From the NCBI GenBank assembly GCA_017848795.1, contig JAFIHG010000050.1, forward strand, positions 1-64,000: a DNA stretch of 64,000 nt, written 5' to 3'. Origin of the DNA: Candidatus Nanopelagicales bacterium (GTDB lineage Bacteria > Actinomycetota > Actinomycetes > S36-B12 > CAIYMF01). Position 1 is the stretch's first letter. Each line of letters begins with the position of its first letter. This document shows positions 21,084-30,986 of this stretch, in pieces. The notes beneath the pieces are model-generated. The model made no database searches. It was not told the DNA's origin and was given only the letters and a program-made list of their open reading frames with translations. A program made the translations under genes and the position numbers.

Positions 21084-21529
21084 CGCTGCTCACCGCCCGG
21101 GGCCATCGGGCCGGACCCGGGTTCCACGACGAGCATGCGGGTCTTGCCGACGGCCCACACCTCGGCGACGGTCCAGGTCAGCGTGCAGGCCAGCACGCTG
21201 AGCCCGAACACCTGGGCGTCGAACACGGTGACGTCCTTGAGCACGGCGATCAGCGCGATGAGCACCCCGACCTTGACCAGGTAGAGCACCAGCGCGGCGG
21301 ACATCGCGGTCTGCGGGTTGCGCTCGAGGATGACGCCGAGGACGTACTGGCCCACGGAGAAGAACGCGAGCACGACCACCGCGCCGATGGCGGCCCCGAG
21401 GGCACCGGCGCCGCCGCGCACGAGTGCGGCGATGACGACGACGAGGACGCCGACCAGCACGGTGGGGCCGGCAGCGGCACGCAGGATCACCCGGTTCGCC
21501 TGTGACGCGGGTACGACGGGCGCGGACAC
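21080..21529 (-). CDS. Small four-helix membrane protein, ATP synthase I-like
   Basis: A 149-residue protein with four transmembrane helices (VLVGVLVVVIAALVRGG; AIGAVVVLAFFSVGQYVLG; ALVLYLVKVGVLIALIAVL; FGLSVLACTLTWTVAEVW), matching the ATP synthase I (UncI) topology at the head of atp operons. First atp-associated gene here, coupled by a 4-nt overlap to the AtpZ-like gene. GTG start at 21529; the frame extends upstream only as antisense noise over wecA. Role in ATP synthase assembly inferred from position. Confidence 0.75.
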   Translation of the reverse strand: MSAPVVPASQANRVILRAAAGPTVLVGVLVVVIAALVRGGAGALGAAIGAVVVLAFFSVGQYVLGVILERNPQTAMSAALVLYLVKVGVLIALIAVLKDVTVFDAQVFGLSVLACTLTWTVAEVWAVGKTRMLVVEPGSGPMAPGGEQR

Positions 21530-21618
21530 GCCGCAAAGGCTACCGGCCACCGTGCAGCGCTCCTGACACCGCGGGCGGCGGCTGTGACGAACGGCGCCCT
21601 CCGGCTGGTGCGCGACCC

Positions 21619-22719
21619 TCAGGCCGACGCGCTCCAGCGCCGGCGCAACCGGGGCCAGCGGACCGCCAGCACCAGCCCGGCGAACCCGACGAGGAGGATG
21701 CTGAACGCGACGCTGGGCCGTACGAACGCCAGGCTCACGGCCGGGAACGCGATCACAGCCGTCCAGCCGTACATCAGCAGCACCGCGCGGCGCTGGCTGT
21801 GGCCCATCTCGAGCAACCGGTGGTGCAGGTGCTGCTTGTCCGGTGCGAACGGGCTGCGGTGAGCCCGGGTGCGCCGTACGACCGCGAGCACCAGGTCGAC
21901 CAGGGGCACGGCGAGCACAGCCACCGGGAGCAGGATCGGCAGCAGCGCGGGCAGCAGCACCGCCGTGCCGAGGGCCGAGGGGTCGAGCTGGCCGGAGAGG
22001 GAGATCACGCTCGCGGCGAGCAGCAGGCCGATGAGCATCGAGCCGGTGTCCCCCATGAACACCTTCGCCGGGTAGATGTTGTGCGGCAGGAAGCCGAGGC
22101 ACATGCCTGCCAGGCAGGCGCAGATGAGCGTGGCGAGCGTCGCCCGCTCGAACCCGTTCTCGACGGAGAGCAGGTAGCAGTACGCGAAGAACGCGATCGC
22201 GCCGATGCCCACGATCCCCGCGGCGAGCCCATCGAGGCCGTCCACGAAGTTCACCGCGTTGACGGCGACCACCACGATGAGGATCGTCAGCAGCGTCGAG
22301 GTGAGCGGGTCGAGCTGGAAGGTCCCGCCGATCGGCAGCCACAGGATCGACACGCCCTGCAGTGACATGACAGCGGCGGCGAGCGCCTGGCCGGCGAACT
22401 TGGTCGGGGCGTCGAGGCCCCACTTGTCGTCGAGCATGCCGAGCACGACGAGGATCAGGCACCCCGAGAGCAGCCCGACCGCCTCCCGGCTGCCCTCGAA
22501 CACCGAGCTCATGCGCGGTAGCTGCCAGGCCAGCAGGAAGGCCGCCAGCAGACCGCCGAACATCGCGAGCCCGCCCAGCCGCGGCTTCGGGGTCGCGTGC
22601 ACGTCGCGGTCGCGCACCTCGGCCATGGCCCCCCAGCGCAGCGCGAACCGGCGCGCCGGCGGCGTCAGCAGGTAGGTGACGGCCGCGGCGACCGCGAGGC
22701 ACAGCAGGTACTCGCGCAT
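21619..22719 (-). CDS. wecA: Undecaprenyl-phosphate glycosyl-1-phosphate transferase (MraY/WecA family)
   Basis: A 366-residue polytopic membrane enzyme. Family motifs are visible: [31 protein letters not shown] (the catalytic DD pair), [15 protein letters not shown], and [13 protein letters not shown], plus the HxxHRL-like [17 protein letters not shown] that marks the WecA/TagO/Rfe branch rather than MraY. It transfers a sugar-1-phosphate (usually GlcNAc-P) to undecaprenyl phosphate to start wall-polymer or arabinogalactan-type synthesis. ATG 22719 with GAGGAG upstream, 7 nt after the glyA stop. The wecA-atp order is conserved in actinomycetes. Confidence 0.9.
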   Translation of the reverse strand: MREYLLCLAVAAAVTYLLTPPARRFALRWGAMAEVRDRDVHATPKPRLGGLAMFGGLLAAFLLAWQLPRMSSVFEGSREAVGLLSGCLILVVLGMLDDKWGLDAPTKFAGQALAAAVMSLQGVSILWLPIGGTFQLDPLTSTLLTILIVVVAVNAVNFVDGLDGLAAGIVGIGAIAFFAYCYLLSVENGFERATLATLICACLAGMCLGFLPHNIYPAKVFMGDTGSMLIGLLLAASVISLSGQLDPSALGTAVLLPALLPILLPVAVLAVPLVDLVLAVVRRTRAHRSPFAPDKQHLHHRLLEMGHSQRRAVLLMYGWTAVIAFPAVSLAFVRPSVAFSILLVGFAGLVLAVRWPRLRRRWSASA

Positions 22720-22726
22720 CGGCTCC

Positions 22727-24004
22727 TCAGGAGGTGGCGTAGGCGGGCTTGCCCGCCACCAGCTCGGCGACCTCGGCGGCGACGGCGGCGGTCTGTGACC
22801 CGTCCGCATCCTTGACCGCCCGCACGATCAGCGAGGCGACCTGCTTCATGTCGGCCTCGTCCATGCCCTGCGTCGTCACCGACGGCGTACCGACCCGGAT
22901 GCCGGAGGCGACCCGCGGAGGCTGCGGGTCGTTCGGGATCGCGTTCTTGTTGAGCACGATGCGCGCGGCCCCGGTACGGGCCTCGGCCTCGGCCCCGGTC
23001 ACCCCGATGCCACGCAGGTCGAGCAGCGCCAGGTGGGTGTCGGTGCCGCCGGTGACCGCACGCATCCCCTCGGCGGTGAGCTCGGCGACGAGCGCCTGGG
23101 CGTTGGAGATGACCTGCCGCGCGTACTGCTGGTACTCGGGGGTCGCGGCCTCCTTGAGGGCCACCGCCTTCGCCGCCACGGCGTGCATCAGCGGCCCGCC
23201 CTGCATCATCGGGAAGACCGCCTTGTCCAGGGCGGCGGCGTGCTCGGCCTTGCTCACGAGCATCCCGCCCCGCGGCCCGCGCAGCACCTTGTGCGTCGTG
23301 AAGGTGACGACGTCGGCGTACGGGACCGGGCTGGGGATCGCCTTGCCGGCGACGAGCCCGATGAAGTGGGCCGCGTCGACGAACATGATCGCGCCGACCT
23401 CGTCGCAGATCTCGCGGAACGCGGCGAAGTCGATCAGCCGCGGGATCGCCGAGCCGCCGCAGATGATCATCTTGGGCCGGTGCTCGCGGGCCAGGTCGCG
23501 CACCTGGTCGTAGTCGATGTCCTCGGTCTCGGCGTCGACGCCGTAGTGCACCGCGTCGAACCACTTGCCGGAGAACGACACCTTGGCCCCGTGGGTGAGG
23601 TGTCCGCCGTGCGGCAGGCTCATCGCGAGGACAGTGTCCCCTGGCGCGCAGAACGCGCCGTACACCGCCTGGTTCGCGCTCGCCCCGCTGTGCGGCTGCA
23701 GGTTCGCGTGCTCCGCCCCGAAGAGCGCCTTGGCGCGCTCGATGCCGATCGTCTCGGCCTCGTCGACGACCTCGCACCCGCCGTAGTACCGGCGACCGGG
23801 GTAGCCCTCGGCGTACTTGTTCGACAGCGTCGAGCCGAGCGCCGCGAGCACGGCCGGCGAGGTGAAGTTCTCGCTCGCGATCAGCTGGAGCCCGGCGTTG
23901 AGGCGGTCCCGCTCGGCCAGGACGACGCGCGCGATCTCGGGGTCGGTGCGCTCCAGCGCCGCGAAGTCGGGGCCCCAGGCGGGCACGGCGGGGGACTCGG
24001 TCAT
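22727..24004 (-). CDS. glyA: Serine hydroxymethyltransferase
   Basis: A 425-residue PLP enzyme converting serine and tetrahydrofolate to glycine and methylene-tetrahydrofolate. The PLP lysine is K239 in [14 protein letters not shown]. Other family blocks are intact: [48 protein letters not shown] prefer ATG 24004, which has GGAAG ten nt upstream; a GTG at 24013 would leave no spacing. In-operon with wecA, downstream of sua5. Confidence 0.96.
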   Translation of the reverse strand: MTESPAVPAWGPDFAALERTDPEIARVVLAERDRLNAGLQLIASENFTSPAVLAALGSTLSNKYAEGYPGRRYYGGCEVVDEAETIGIERAKALFGAEHANLQPHSGASANQAVYGAFCAPGDTVLAMSLPHGGHLTHGAKVSFSGKWFDAVHYGVDAETEDIDYDQVRDLAREHRPKMIICGGSAIPRLIDFAAFREICDEVGAIMFVDAAHFIGLVAGKAIPSPVPYADVVTFTTHKVLRGPRGGMLVSKAEHAAALDKAVFPMMQGGPLMHAVAAKAVALKEAATPEYQQYARQVISNAQALVAELTAEGMRAVTGGTDTHLALLDLRGIGVTGAEAEARTGAARIVLNKNAIPNDPQPPRVASGIRVGTPSVTTQGMDEADMKQVASLIVRAVKDADGSQTAAVAAEVAELVAGKPAYATS

Positions 24005-24096
24005 CGGTGTCACTTCCGTGGGCGGTGAGCGGGACTGCAGGAATGCACAAACGCAGCGAGCCTACTCGCGGCGCCGCGCACGGCCCGGCACGCCGC

Positions 24097-24798
24097 TCAG
24101 TCGCTGCGCTCCGCGCCGGTATCGGGCGGCTCCTCGCCGGCACCGGCCGCGCCGCCCGGAGGCTCGAGGTCGGGTACGACGGTGCGCAGCACGTCCAGGT
24201 CGAACGCGCCGGTGCGCAGTACGCGGGGCGTCGCGCCCGTGAGGTCGACGATGGTGCTGGGCACCGGCGCCTGGCACGGTCCGCCGTCGAGGTAGACCGA
24301 GACGGTGTCGCCGAGTTGCCCGCGGGCCTGCGGCGCGGTTGTCGCCGGCGGCTGGCCGGTGACGTTCGCGCTGCTCACCCCCATCGGGCCGGTCTCCCGC
24401 AGCAGCTCGATTGCGACCGGGTGCAGTGGCATGCGTAGGGCGACGGTCCCGTCCGCGTCGCCGAGGTCCCAGGCGAGGGTGGGCTGGGCCCGTACGACGA
24501 CGGTCAGCGCGCCGGGCCAGAACGCCTCGATGAGGTCGCGCGCCGTACGCCCCAGCCCGGCGGCGAGCCCTTCGACGGTGCGCGGTGAGGGGACCAGCAC
24601 CGGCACCGGCATGTCCCTTCCGCGTCCCTTCGCGATCAGCAGCCGGCCGATCGCGTCGGGGTTGAAGGCGTCGGCGCCCAGGCCGTACACGGTGTCGGTC
24701 GGCAGCACGACCAGCTCGCCGCGCCGTACCGCGGCCACCGCGATCGCCAGTCCCTGCTCACGGGCGGACGGGTCGGCGCAGTCGAAGTAGCGGCTCAC
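24097..24798 (-). CDS. L-threonylcarbamoyladenylate synthase (Sua5/YwlC/TsaC)
   Basis: A 233-residue YrdC-domain enzyme making threonylcarbamoyl-AMP from threonine, bicarbonate and ATP for the t6A37 tRNA modification. Conserved pieces: LPTDTVYGLGADAFN, AKGRGRDMPVPVLV, WPGALTVVV, VALRMPLHP, and the SSANVTGQ motif. Start set at GTG 24798, because GGGAGG lies upstream and the alternative GTG at 24816 contains that ribosome site. The C-terminal tail (~25 residues) is Gly/Glu-rich. Part of the conserved prmC-sua5-glyA order. Confidence 0.9.
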   Translation of the reverse strand: MSRYFDCADPSAREQGLAIAVAAVRRGELVVLPTDTVYGLGADAFNPDAIGRLLIAKGRGRDMPVPVLVPSPRTVEGLAAGLGRTARDLIEAFWPGALTVVVRAQPTLAWDLGDADGTVALRMPLHPVAIELLRETGPMGVSSANVTGQPPATTAPQARGQLGDTVSVYLDGGPCQAPVPSTIVDLTGATPRVLRTGAFDLDVLRTVVPDLEPPGGAAGAGEEPPDTGAERSD

Positions 24799-24828
24799 GG
24801 CCGCCGATCCTCCCACGCACCTACACCC

Positions 24829-24893
24829 CGCGTGTCCCTGCTCGAATCGTCGTCAACTCGCGGAGTCGACGACGATTCGAGCAGGGACACGCG
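24829..24893. terminator. Long perfect hairpin, 26-bp arms
   Basis: The arm at 24829-24854 is exactly mirrored at 24868-24893; the 13-nt loop itself is nearly self-complementary, so almost the whole 65 nt folds as one stem. It begins one base after the stop of the hemerythrin gene and ends before sua5, both on the minus strand. It fits a strong intrinsic-type terminator without T-run, or a dispersed palindromic element. Confidence 0.6.
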
Positions 24894-25319
24894 TCAGGCG
24901 GACACGTGGGCCGCCACGGCGTCCCAGGTCGACCCGTCGACGGCTACGGCGACCGCGGGGAACAACCCGTTGTCCTCCTTGTCGATGTGCCGGTAGAGCA
25001 GGTCCACGAGCGCGGCGACCGCGTCGCCCTCCCCGTCCCGTACCCGGGACAGCAGCACCTCGATGTCGTCGTGCTCGTCGCAGAGCCGGGCGATGTGCGT
25101 CGCGAACTCGGGGTCGGTACGCAGCTCGGCGAACAGCCCGGTCTCCTCACGCGCCAGGTGCGCCGCGAGGTGCTCGGACAGTACGACGAACGCCTGGGCG
25201 GTGCCGGCGCCGCTGCGGTGCGCCCGCAGCAAGGCACCAACGTCGTTGACGATCTGCTCGTGCTGGTCCATCAGCAGGCCGATCTCGGGTGTCTCGCGGC
25301 ACCCGCAGTACGAGCACAT
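24894..25319 (-). CDS. Hemerythrin HHE-domain protein with N-terminal Cys motif
   Basis: A 141-residue four-helix protein. Iron-ligand candidates are in DQHEQIVND, SEHLAAHLAREE, LCDEHDDIEVLL and YRHIDKEDNGLFP. The N-terminus MCSYCGCRE carries three Cys in seven residues, an unusual extra metal or redox motif. Start at ATG 25319, 8 nt after the stop of the upstream DUF2249 gene; in-frame upstream sequence only overlaps that gene. Likely oxygen or NO sensing/repair; function inferred. Confidence 0.75.
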   Translation of the reverse strand: MCSYCGCRETPEIGLLMDQHEQIVNDVGALLRAHRSGAGTAQAFVVLSEHLAAHLAREETGLFAELRTDPEFATHIARLCDEHDDIEVLLSRVRDGEGDAVAALVDLLYRHIDKEDNGLFPAVAVAVDGSTWDAVAAHVSA

Positions 25320-25327
25320 CGTGCGCG

Positions 25328-26116
25328 TCAGGCTCCCGTGCGCGAGAACAGCAGTCGCCAGGCCTCCGGTCCGCGCTCGAGGTAGCCGACCGACCACACC
25401 CCGGGTTCGCGTCCCTCGATCTGGGCGAGCAGCGGCAGCGGGTCGTGCGGTGCGACGAGCACCATCTGACCGCCTGCCGGTACTGCGGAAAGCGCACCGA
25501 AGATCGTCGCGTGCCGGATGTCGTGCGGCACGAACCGCGCGTCCAGCTCCGGCACCGCCTGGTCGTGCTCGTGGCCGCAGCCGCAGCTGTGTCCGCCGGC
25601 CGGCTGATCCGCGTCCGCGGCGTCGGCCGGTTCCTCGCCGGTGCCCTGCCCCGCTCCACGCAGTTCCTCGAGCATCGCGGCGACCGACACCTCGGAGTCA
25701 GCGGCGAGCAGCGGCAGCAACAGGTCGTTCTCCTTGGCGAGGTGGCTGTCGAGCAGCACCTGCAGCGCGCGGCCGTAGCCGGCGGCCTCCACCCCGGTCG
25801 GCGCGGCGGCGATCCGGTCGGCGAGCCCGCGGAGCGTGGCGTTGTCGGCGAGCAGCGCGTCGACCAGCAGCGCGGCCGCCGGGTCGCGGCGTGCGGCGGC
25901 GTACATCGTCCGCTCCTTGGCCTCAGCCTGCGGGAGCACCTCGCTCCGCACGAACGCGACGAGGGCGTCCCGTTCGGCTCCCAGCGGCGCGGCCGCGGCC
26001 AGCGTGAGCCGGTCGACGAGGGCACCGACCTGGCCGGACAACTGCGCGTGGTGGGTCTCGACTGCCTCGACGGCGGCCGCGTCCTCGCGGCTCGACGCGA
26101 CGACAAGGGTGCTCAT
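25328..26116 (-). CDS. Hemerythrin-like domain plus DUF2249 fusion protein
   Basis: A 262-residue protein. Residues ~10-165 form a helical hemerythrin-like domain (ETHHAQLSGQVGALVDRL, VLPQAEAKERTMYAAA, LLDSHLAKENDLLLPLL). A linker with HSCGCGHEHD (metal-binding) leads to a DUF2249 domain (ELDARFVPHDIRHATIFGAL, MVLVAPHDPLPLLAQI). DUF2249 proteins accompany nitrosative-stress and hemerythrin genes. Start at ATG 26116 with GAGGAGGCGCC upstream. Co-transcribed with the small hemerythrin gene downstream. Suggests a two-gene O2/NO response unit placed between prmC and sua5. Confidence 0.75.
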   Translation of the reverse strand: MSTLVVASSREDAAAVEAVETHHAQLSGQVGALVDRLTLAAAAPLGAERDALVAFVRSEVLPQAEAKERTMYAAARRDPAAALLVDALLADNATLRGLADRIAAAPTGVEAAGYGRALQVLLDSHLAKENDLLLPLLAADSEVSVAAMLEELRGAGQGTGEEPADAADADQPAGGHSCGCGHEHDQAVPELDARFVPHDIRHATIFGALSAVPAGGQMVLVAPHDPLPLLAQIEGREPGVWSVGYLERGPEAWRLLFSRTGA

Positions 26117-26287
26117 GGGCGCCTCCTCGTAGGTTGGCGCCACATTACTACGGAGTCTGCCGTGTAAAAACCCGCCTCACGAGGTCGACTCACACCACCT
26201 TGCTGGTGTTGGTCTGTTCCGCAGCGGCGGCCCCCAACCCCGCGTCGGCCGGTCATTGCGCGAGTGCGCTCGACCCGTCGAGTTGCG

Positions 26288-27193
26288 TCAGGTGCGTACG
26301 GCGGTGGTGTACCGGTCGCGTCCGGCCAGGTCGGGGTGGTCGAGCACCTCGGTGAACCACCCGGTCTCCCGTACGACCTGGGGCACGCCGGCCTCCTCGG
26401 CGTCCTCGCCCTGGGTATCGCCGTGCTCGACGACGAACCAACCGCCCGGGCGCAGCAGCGCCGCCGCGCTGTCGGTGACCGCTCGTACGACGTCGAGCCC
26501 GTCGTCGCCGCCGTACAGGGCGACCGGCGGGTCGTAGTCGCGCACCTCGGGCTCGCGCGGGACTGCGCGGTCCGGCACGTACGGCGGGTTGCACACGACG
26601 ACGTCGACCGCGCCGCACAGCGCGGCGAGCGGACCCCGGTGCACCCGTCCCGCGTCGGCGACGTGCACCTGCACCCGCGAGCCCGCCTCCGCCACGGCGC
26701 CGGCGGTACGTTCCACGTTGCGGCGCAACCATTGTGCGGCGATGGGATCGGTCTCCACGAGGTGCACGACCGAGCCCGGCACCTCGGTGGCGAGGCTCAG
26801 CCCGAGGGCGCCCGACCCCGCGCACAGATCGACCGCGAGCCGGCCGCTCGACCCGACCAGCGCCCGCAGCGCTGCCTCGGCCACGATCTCCGTCTCCGGC
26901 CGGGGTACGAAGACCCCGCGACCGACCTGCAGAGTCAGGTGCCGGAAGGGCGCCTCGCCGACGAGATGCTGCAAGGGCTGGCGGGCGGCGCGGCGTGCGA
27001 GCAGCGACTCGTACCGCACCAGCAGCCCACGCTCGACCTCGTCGGAGAGCACCAGCCGGGTCCGCGGGACGCCGAGCAGGTGGGCGAGCAGCAGTTCGGC
27101 ATCCGTACGCGGGCTGGGCACGCCCGCTGCCGCGAGCCGCCGTTCGGCGTCCACCAGAACGGTGCGCAGCGGCCGGAGCGCGGTCTGCGTCAC
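26288..27193 (-). CDS. prmC: Peptide chain release factor N5-glutamine methyltransferase
   Basis: A 301-residue SAM-dependent methyltransferase that methylates the Gln of the GGQ loop of release factors. Features: N-terminal helical domain, [15 protein letters not shown]-binding [14 protein letters not shown], and the catalytic NPPY at 202-205. It overlaps the end of prfA, its substrate gene, by 4 nt. Standard actinobacterial prfA-prmC pair. Confidence 0.95.
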   Translation of the reverse strand: MTQTALRPLRTVLVDAERRLAAAGVPSPRTDAELLLAHLLGVPRTRLVLSDEVERGLLVRYESLLARRAARQPLQHLVGEAPFRHLTLQVGRGVFVPRPETEIVAEAALRALVGSSGRLAVDLCAGSGALGLSLATEVPGSVVHLVETDPIAAQWLRRNVERTAGAVAEAGSRVQVHVADAGRVHRGPLAALCGAVDVVVCNPPYVPDRAVPREPEVRDYDPPVALYGGDDGLDVVRAVTDSAAALLRPGGWFVVEHGDTQGEDAEEAGVPQVVRETGWFTEVLDHPDLAGRDRYTTAVRT

Positions 27194-28269
27194 GCGTCCG
27201 CGCCCGTGGCGGCGATCCGCGCGGCGCTGTCCGCGTCGATGCAGGCCTGCACCACCGCGTCCAGGTCGCCGTCGAGCACCTGGTCGAGGTTGTAGGCCTT
27301 GTAGCCGACCCGGTGGTCGCTGATCCGGTTCTCCGGGAAGTTGTACGTGCGGATGCGTTCGCTGCGGTCCACGGTGCGCACCTGCGAGCGCCGCGCGTCG
27401 GCAGCCTCCTGCGCCGCCGCCTCCTCCGCCAGCGCGGTGAGCCGCGCGCGCAGGATCCGCAGCGCCGATTCGCGGTTCTGCAGCTGGCTCTTCTCGTTCT
27501 GGCAGCTGACGACGGTGCCGGTCGGAAGGTGAGTGATCCGGACCGCCGAGTCGGTGGTGTTGACGCTCTGCCCGCCGGGACCGCTCGAGCGGTAGACGTC
27601 GATGCGCAGGTCGTTCGGGTCGATCTCGACCTCGACGTCCTCGGTCTCCGGCAGCACGAGCACCCCGGCCGCGCTCGTGTGGATCCGCCCCTGCGACTCG
27701 GTGGCCGGCACCCGCTGGACGCGGTGCACCCCGCCCTCGTACTTCAGCCGGGCGTACGGCGCCTCCCCGGGCTCGAGGTGGCCGCGCGCCTTCACCGCGA
27801 CCGTGGCGTCCTTGTAGCCGCCGAGGTCGGACTGCTCGCCTTCGAGCAGGTCGGCCTTCCAGCCCCGGCTCTCGGCGTACCGCAGGTACATGCGCAGCAG
27901 GTCGCCGGCGAAGAGCGCGGACTCCTCGCCGCCCTCCCCCGCCTTGATCTCCAGGATCACGTCGGAGTCGTCGAGCGGGTCGCGCGGCACGAGGAGCGCG
28001 GAGAGCCGGTCGGCGAGCTCCGCGCGACGGGACGCGAGCTCGTCGGCCTCGGCGCGGAACGCCGTGTCCTCCGCGGCGAGCTCACGGGCCGCCTCGAGGT
28101 CAGCGCCCGTACGCTGCCACTCCCCGTAGGTGGTGACGATCGGGCGCAGCTCGGCGTACCGGCGGCCCAGCCGGCGTGCGAGCTGCTGGTCGGCGTGCAC
28201 TGCCGGGTCGGCAAGTTGCGCTTCCAGCTCGGCGTGCTCCGCGACGAGGGCGGCTACGGCCTCGAACAC
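27190..28269 (-). CDS. prfA: Peptide chain release factor 1
   Basis: A 359-residue RF1. The stop-codon recognition tripeptide is PAT (188-190, in [10 protein letters not shown]), which defines RF1 (UAA/UAG) as opposed to RF2. The peptidyl-hydrolysis motif GGQ is at 232-234 ([17 protein letters not shown]). GTG start at 28269 preceded by GAGGAGCGAGGC; the very long upstream extension of this frame runs through rpmE and is not coding. Followed by prmC (4-nt overlap), preceded by rpmE (89 nt). Confidence 0.96.
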   Translation of the reverse strand: MFEAVAALVAEHAELEAQLADPAVHADQQLARRLGRRYAELRPIVTTYGEWQRTGADLEAARELAAEDTAFRAEADELASRRAELADRLSALLVPRDPLDDSDVILEIKAGEGGEESALFAGDLLRMYLRYAESRGWKADLLEGEQSDLGGYKDATVAVKARGHLEPGEAPYARLKYEGGVHRVQRVPATESQGRIHTSAAGVLVLPETEDVEVEIDPNDLRIDVYRSSGPGGQSVNTTDSAVRITHLPTGTVVSCQNEKSQLQNRESALRILRARLTALAEEAAAQEAADARRSQVRTVDRSERIRTYNFPENRISDHRVGYKAYNLDQVLDGDLDAVVQACIDADSAARIAATGADA

Positions 28270-28358
28270 GCCTCGCTCCTCGCTCGCCCTGGGCCGGTTG
28301 GGAAGGTGCACCACGACGAGAGCGGCCAGGCGACCCCCATCAGCGCGGAGGGGGAAGG

Positions 28359-28580
28359 TCAGGAGGAGGGGGTGGTCTTCTTGCCGAACCGCTTCTCGAA
28401 CCGGGCCACGCGACCACCGGTGTCCAGGATCTTCTGCTTGCCCGTGTAGAACGGGTGGCAGGCACTGCACACCTCGACGTGGATGGCACCGTTCTTCGCG
28501 GTGCTGCGCGTGGTGAACGTGTTGCCGCAGTTGCAGGTGACCTGCGTCTCGACGTACGCGGGGTGGATGTCGGTCTTCAT
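28359..28580 (-). CDS. rpmE: 50S ribosomal protein L31, zinc-binding (C+) form
   Basis: A 73-residue L31 with four zinc-ligand cysteines C16, C18, C38 and C41 (VTCNCGNTF and [14 protein letters not shown]). As a C+ form it can be displaced by a zinc-free paralogue under Zur control when zinc is scarce; I see no such paralogue here. ATG start with AAGGAGC upstream. It normally sits directly after rho in actinomycetes; here a secretion module intervenes. Confidence 0.96.
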   Translation of the reverse strand: MKTDIHPAYVETQVTCNCGNTFTTRSTAKNGAIHVEVCSACHPFYTGKQKILDTGGRVARFEKRFGKKTTPSS

Positions 28581-28747
28581 CGGTGCTCCTTGTCATCGGC
28601 GCCGGGTCGCCGACCCGCTCGCTGCGGGACGTACGGCGTGAACCGGACCAGTCGTGCAGTCTGCCACCCGGGCACCGGCCCGGCCAAACCGCACAGCACC
28701 GCCGCAACCATGCGGCGGGCGCAGGCATTCCCGGTACGAAGGCGGGC

Positions 28748-30286
28748 TCACCGGGTGAAGTAGAGGAAGGCGACCTCCGAGGCGGTCAACGCCTTGGTCC
28801 AGACGGCCGCCTCGTCGAGGCCGCCCTGGAAGGTGTAGTTCGTCGGCGTGGCGTCGGCGGGCGGAGCGTTCGGCCCGCTCCAGCCACTGGCCCAGCCCGC
28901 CAGGTTGCCGCAACCGGCCCGCCACCAGCCGCTCGTGTTGGACTCGGCAGCGTTGTTCGAGTTCGTCCCGACCCGCACACCGTCCACGTAGAGCGCCATA
29001 CCGGCGCTGTTCATCGTCCCCACGGCCAGGTGCCAGGCGTTGTCGTCCCAGCCGCCTGCGGTGCTGATCAGCTGGTACCCGCCGTTGTAGACACCGAACC
29101 GGAGGCGCGCGTTGCCGTCGAGGTAGAGCATGCGGTCGTACTGGCCGACCGAGGGGGCCGCCACACCGGTACGCGGCCGCTCGAACCCGATCAGCTTCCC
29201 GCCCTTGCTGTAGCCGACCGGGGCCTTGAACCACGCGGCGACGGTGAACGCGGCCGGTGCCGTCGTCGCGGCCACGGAGGATGCCGTGTTGATGCAGGAG
29301 TTCGCGCTGGTGAGGCTGACCGCGTTGTTGGGCGTGTCCGTCACGAGCGCACCGGTGATCCCCTTGGTGATGCTTCCGTTGTACTCGCCGGGCCGGCCGT
29401 TGCCGGAGCTGTCCGTGGCGGCCGTCGTACCGGTGCCGGTCTCGTCGAGCTTCCAGTACAGGTACGGGCCGAGCGCTTTCACCTCGTTGGTGTAGTCGTA
29501 GTTCGGCACCGACCAGCTGTTGCCGGTGCTGCGGGTCGTCGCGCTGAAGGCAGCGGTGGACGTGGGCAGCAGCAGAGCGGCGGCGAGCGCGACGGCGTAC
29601 CCGATGCGCCAGGCCCACCGGTGCCGGTGGCTGGCGCGCGCCAGCGGGATGGGCCGGCTGGCGGCGATGTCGAGGCCGGACCTGGTCGGCGCCGCTTGCG
29701 CGGAGAGCATGCGGTCTGTGGGCGGATCGCCCGGCGCGTCGTCCTGTTCGTCCTCGTGGTCGCGGCTCACCCAGCGGACGGACAGGGCGATGCTGACCAG
29801 GAACAGCACCAGCCAGAGCCACTGACCGCTCTGCAGCCAGACGACAGGCAGTCCGACGAATCCCACCAGCAGCCGGCCCAGTCCGTGCACGTCGCTGACG
29901 GCGACGTGCTGGGAGTCGGGCGTGGGGTTGGCGTCGCCCTTCGTCACGAGCCTGCCGTCGTCCGCTGCCTCGATGACGCGGTGCGTCTTGTTGCGGTCCG
30001 GGCGGTCGGGATCGGTGAACACCGCGACCCGGCCGAGCAGCGCCTGCGGGTCCTGCTCGGGTGAGGCGATGACGACGTCGCCGACATGGATCCGCGGCTC
30101 CATGGAGCCACTCTCGATCAGGTACGGGCGCCACCCGAACAGCACCGGCACGAGGGTGATGACAAGGCATCCGGCCAGGAACCAGAGCCACATCCGCCCG
30201 ACCAGCCCGCCGGCGAGGCGGACCCGGCTGTACGCAGCCTGCTGCGCTGAATCACTACAGGTCGCGGGGTCGGTGTCGATGTCCAT
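28748..30286 (-). CDS. SipW-type signal peptidase fused to a SipW-signal LamG domain
   Basis: A 512-residue two-part protein. Residues ~30-170 are an S26 signal peptidase of the ER/SipW type: Ser nucleophile S61 in SGSMEP, His (not Lys) general base H102 in NKTHRV, and GDAN at 117-120, flanked by membrane helices (32-50 and 148-171). A charged linker follows. At 226-251 a second membrane segment ends in [17 protein letters not shown], the same SipW-substrate signature as the neighbouring TasA-like protein. Residues ~275-512 form a LamG/concanavalin-like domain ([40 protein letters not shown]). So protease and exported substrate are one polypeptide; self-cleavage is likely. ATG 30286 with GGAGGA upstream. 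Confidence 0.8.
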   Translation of the reverse strand: MDIDTDPATCSDSAQQAAYSRVRLAGGLVGRMWLWFLAGCLVITLVPVLFGWRPYLIESGSMEPRIHVGDVVIASPEQDPQALLGRVAVFTDPDRPDRNKTHRVIEAADDGRLVTKGDANPTPDSQHVAVSDVHGLGRLLVGFVGLPVVWLQSGQWLWLVLFLVSIALSVRWVSRDHEDEQDDAPGDPPTDRMLSAQAAPTRSGLDIAASRPIPLARASHRHRWAWRIGYAVALAAALLLPTSTAAFSATTRSTGNSWSVPNYDYTNEVKALGPYLYWKLDETGTGTTAATDSSGNGRPGEYNGSITKGITGALVTDTPNNAVSLTSANSCINTASSVAATTAPAAFTVAAWFKAPVGYSKGGKLIGFERPRTGVAAPSVGQYDRMLYLDGNARLRFGVYNGGYQLISTAGGWDDNAWHLAVGTMNSAGMALYVDGVRVGTNSNNAAESNTSGWWRAGCGNLAGWASGWSGPNAPPADATPTNYTFQGGLDEAAVWTKALTASEVAFLYFTR

Positions 30287-30389
30287 GAGTCCTCCTCTCC
30301 TGGAGCGAGATCGGACGAATGGCAGCGGGGCAGCCCCGGACCCGCCGGCCAGCTGGCGCGGTGTGCTTCGGGTCCGGGGCGGGCGCTGA

Positions 30390-30986
30390 TCAGGAGCTCT
30401 GCTGCTCCCAGATGAAGTCAGCTGTCGCGGTCTGGCCCATCCCGGCGGTTGCGCCACCCGGGAGCGCCCAGCTGAAGCGGTAGGTTCCGTACTTGGTCCC
30501 CGTTCCCGCCGACCAGTTGCCCAGTCCGTTCGACCAGTTGGTGGCCGCTGCAAGCCCGGAGAGCGTGCTGTTGTACACGTTCGTGGGTGAGGCCGGGAAC
30601 GAGGCACAGTTCGCAAACTGCCCCGCGGCGAAGTCGATCTTCATCGTCATTGCGCCGCTGAGCGCGTTGCTCGACACGTTCGCCGTCTCCAGCTTGACCA
30701 GGTTGCCGATGTCAGCGGTGCTCTCGACGACGATGCACTTCGCTCCGCTGTCGCCGGGCTTGATCGCGGCCACCGTGAATGCAGCAGGCGTCGAGGAAAC
30801 CGCAAAGGACCCACCGGCGCCGTCGTTCCTTAGCTTGACGCTTCCGGCGGCCCAACTGTTGCCGGCGTTGTCGGTGGTGGCGCTGAAGGCGGCGTAGGAG
30901 CCTTGCCAGACGAGCAGACCGGCGGCGAGCAGACCGGCGACGGGGGCGACGGCGCGCAGCGTGCGGCGCCGGGACTGTGCGGACAT
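30390..30986 (-). CDS. TasA/camelysin-like SipW-dependent exported protein
   Basis: A 198-residue protein. The N-terminal hydrophobic segment (residues 10-34) ends in YAAFSATTDNAGNSWAAGSVKL, the hallmark of CalY/TasA-type SipW substrates, followed by a ~150-residue beta-rich domain (FTVAAIKPGDSGAKCIVVES, two Cys, NGLGNWSAGTGTKYGTYRFSW). In Bacillus such proteins form biofilm fibres after SipW cleavage; here a cell-surface fibre or adhesive role is inferred. ATG 30986 with GGAGGGG upstream. First gene of a two-gene unit with the fused signal peptidase 103 nt downstream. Confidence 0.82.
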   Translation of the reverse strand: MSAQSRRRTLRAVAPVAGLLAAGLLVWQGSYAAFSATTDNAGNSWAAGSVKLRNDGAGGSFAVSSTPAAFTVAAIKPGDSGAKCIVVESTADIGNLVKLETANVSSNALSGAMTMKIDFAAGQFANCASFPASPTNVYNSTLSGLAAATNWSNGLGNWSAGTGTKYGTYRFSWALPGGATAGMGQTATADFIWEQQSS

